NCBI GenBank assembly: GCA_037447655.1
Contig: JBBHKE010001251.1
Coordinates: 1 to 17,627 of the forward strand
DNA: 17,627 nucleotides
From: Zygnema cylindricum
Lineage: Eukaryota; Streptophyta; Zygnematophyceae; Zygnematales; Zygnemataceae
Direction: 5' to 3'
The translations under genes were made by a program, and so were the position numbers. The notes beneath the pieces are model-generated. The model ran no database searches and was not told the DNA's origin. It saw only the letters and a program-made list of their open reading frames with translations. Shown here piece by piece: positions 16,330 through 17,627 of the stretch; the stretch's first letter is position 1, and the number at the start of each line of letters is the position of its first letter.

Positions 16330-17627
16330 ATGGCAACTGCTAGTGCTTCTTCTTCTTTCTCTGGGTCATCCGTTGCCTCAAACCAACAGGTCACGGGCCC
16401 ATCCTCACGGATCTCGGTGTTTAATTGCCAAAAATATTTATATTGGGCAGATTTGACTAAGTCTTACCTTAAGCAAGTGAGATTGTATGATGTGATTTCC
16501 GGTGTCCTTAGGGATACAGATCCGGATTATGAATCGAAAAATGAGGATGCATTGCATGTTCTCAAATTACTCTTGTCCGAAGATTGGAACATGAAATATA
16601 TCAATATCTCTAAAGCATCTGAAATATGGAAGGTTTGGCGGGAGTCATATGTCCTAGCTAGTGAGCAGAATGAGGTTATAACTGCTGGGAAAATTTGGGA
16701 TTATAAGTATACCGAGGGTGATATGAACTCTTATTGTAATGGCTTGAAGCTTTTGTTGTCGGAAAATGCATGTTCCGGGGGGAATTTTCCTCCCTATCAT
16801 CAAGCTATGATTTTAATGAGAGGGCTTCCGCCTCAATATAGAGGAGCCGCGGAACAATTGAAAAGGTTAGAGATGGCTAGATAGAATATAGTTGTAGCTG
16901 AAGCTTACATTCTAGAGGAAGAGGTAACTCAGATAGCATTGAATGGTGGAAAATCAGCGGTAGCGTACAATGCTCAGAGATATAGGCCGCCTGGATTTTT
17001 CGGAAATAGGAACTTCACCCCTAATCCTAATTATAGGCAATATGATAGGTGTGTCTATTGCTTTGGTCAAGGTCATGTTTTCCGGCTGTACCCGGCATTT
17101 ATAAAAGCGTGTGAAACAAGAAATTACCGTGCGGGGTGGAAGGTGCGATCGGAGGAACCACTTTCAAATGGGCCGGTATCAAAACAACCGGTGAAAAATG
17201 CGGCGTTCCTTGCATTTGATGAGACGCAACAAGACGAACCATTGGGGGAAAAAGATGATGTGGTCAGATTTCCGCAATCGAAAGATGATGAGTTCTTTGC
17301 CCTTGCAAAAGATCTCATGGAGGGGCCTCAAGAGAATGGATGGATTATGGACTCCGGGTGCTCTTCCCACATGTGCGGCAACCGGGCTTACTTCAAAACC
17401 CATACTCCTATTCTGACTCGTCAAATCTATTACGCAGATGATAGCGGTGTGGAGGCTACGGCAAAGGGAAGCAGGGAGTTAGCATGTGATATCAGTGGTC
17501 AGATTCTAAAAAGAACCTTACATGACGTTCTCTATATTCCAAAGTTTAAGAAAAAATTGTTTTCCACTTCTGTGGCTGAAATGAAAGGATTTAAAATTTT
17601 GCAAAAGAATGGGAAGAAGGTAGTAAG
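16330..17627 (+). pseudogene. gag-pol: Copia-C gag-pol, 5' part, one stop, runs off window
   Basis: ATG 16330 starts an Ala/Ser-rich N-terminus typical of plant copia gag. It is followed by the gag core (YWADLTKSYL near 16440; FPPYHQAMILMRGLPPQY near 16789-16842). One TAG (16882-16884) interrupts, after which the same frame is open to the window end. The zinc knuckle at 17050-17091 reads CVYCFGQGHVFRLY: the first three ligands are present but the last Cys is Tyr. The protease active site WIMDSG has an intact D-S-G (17350-17358), then HDVLYIPKFKKKLFS as in other copia proteins. Integrase and reverse transcriptase should lie beyond 17627. With one stop in about 1.3 kb it is younger than copia-B. 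The single stop may still make it defective. Confidence 0.85.

Overview
The window looks like intergenic DNA from a large, repeat-rich land-plant nuclear genome. It is AT-rich, contains several layers of decayed Ty1/copia and Ty3/gypsy retrotransposons plus one cut DNA-transposon remnant, and shows plant-style spliceosomal introns. I see no host gene, rRNA, tRNA or CRISPR array that I can support. The species cannot be named from the sequence alone.

Layout, left to right. (1) 1-~480 is a truncated LTR/leader of a copia element with the first codons of its gag. (2) ~576-2871 is a remnant of a DNA transposon. It has a 111-bp tandem array of palindromic GCGACGA units on the left, a transposase fragment of the pogo/CENP-B-HTH + DDE_1 type with an in-frame intron, and an 82-83-bp tandem array with similar GCGACGA/TCGTCGC palindromes on the right. 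The second half of the catalytic domain is gone. (3) 2872-5560 is AT-rich and has no recognisable gene; a few inverted repeats stand out. (4) 5568-5780 is a dense cluster of CGATA/TATCG and GTAC palindromes. (5) 6089-7122 (minus) and 9428-11541 (plus) are two diverged copies of one copia LTR plus leader, lying back to back. (6) Between them, 7123-9427 (minus) holds a Ty3/gypsy chromovirus remnant (integrase C-terminus, degenerate chromodomain, decapeptide-repeat tail), followed by an unrecognised acidic, coiled-coil ORF broken by stops and frameshifts. (7) 11541-15595 is a near full-length copia gag-pol pseudogene (copia-B) with 16 in-frame stops but no frameshift until about 15205. (8) 15596-16329 is another LTR/leader of the same broad type. 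(9) 16330-17627 is the start of a second, much younger copia gag-pol (copia-C) that runs off the window.

The most interesting structure is at the level of repeats. Four LTR/leader copies (1-341, 6089-7122, 9428-11541, 15596-16330) share a short core ending in AGGACTTAG that lies 248-262 bp upstream of the gag ATG in every copy, although the gag starts of copia-B and copia-C are unlike each other. The palindromic arrays bracketing the pogo-like transposase, and the unnamed coiled-coil ORF next to the chromovirus remnant, are the best candidates for undescribed elements. All homology statements come from reading by eye and from recall of family motifs; no database search was run.
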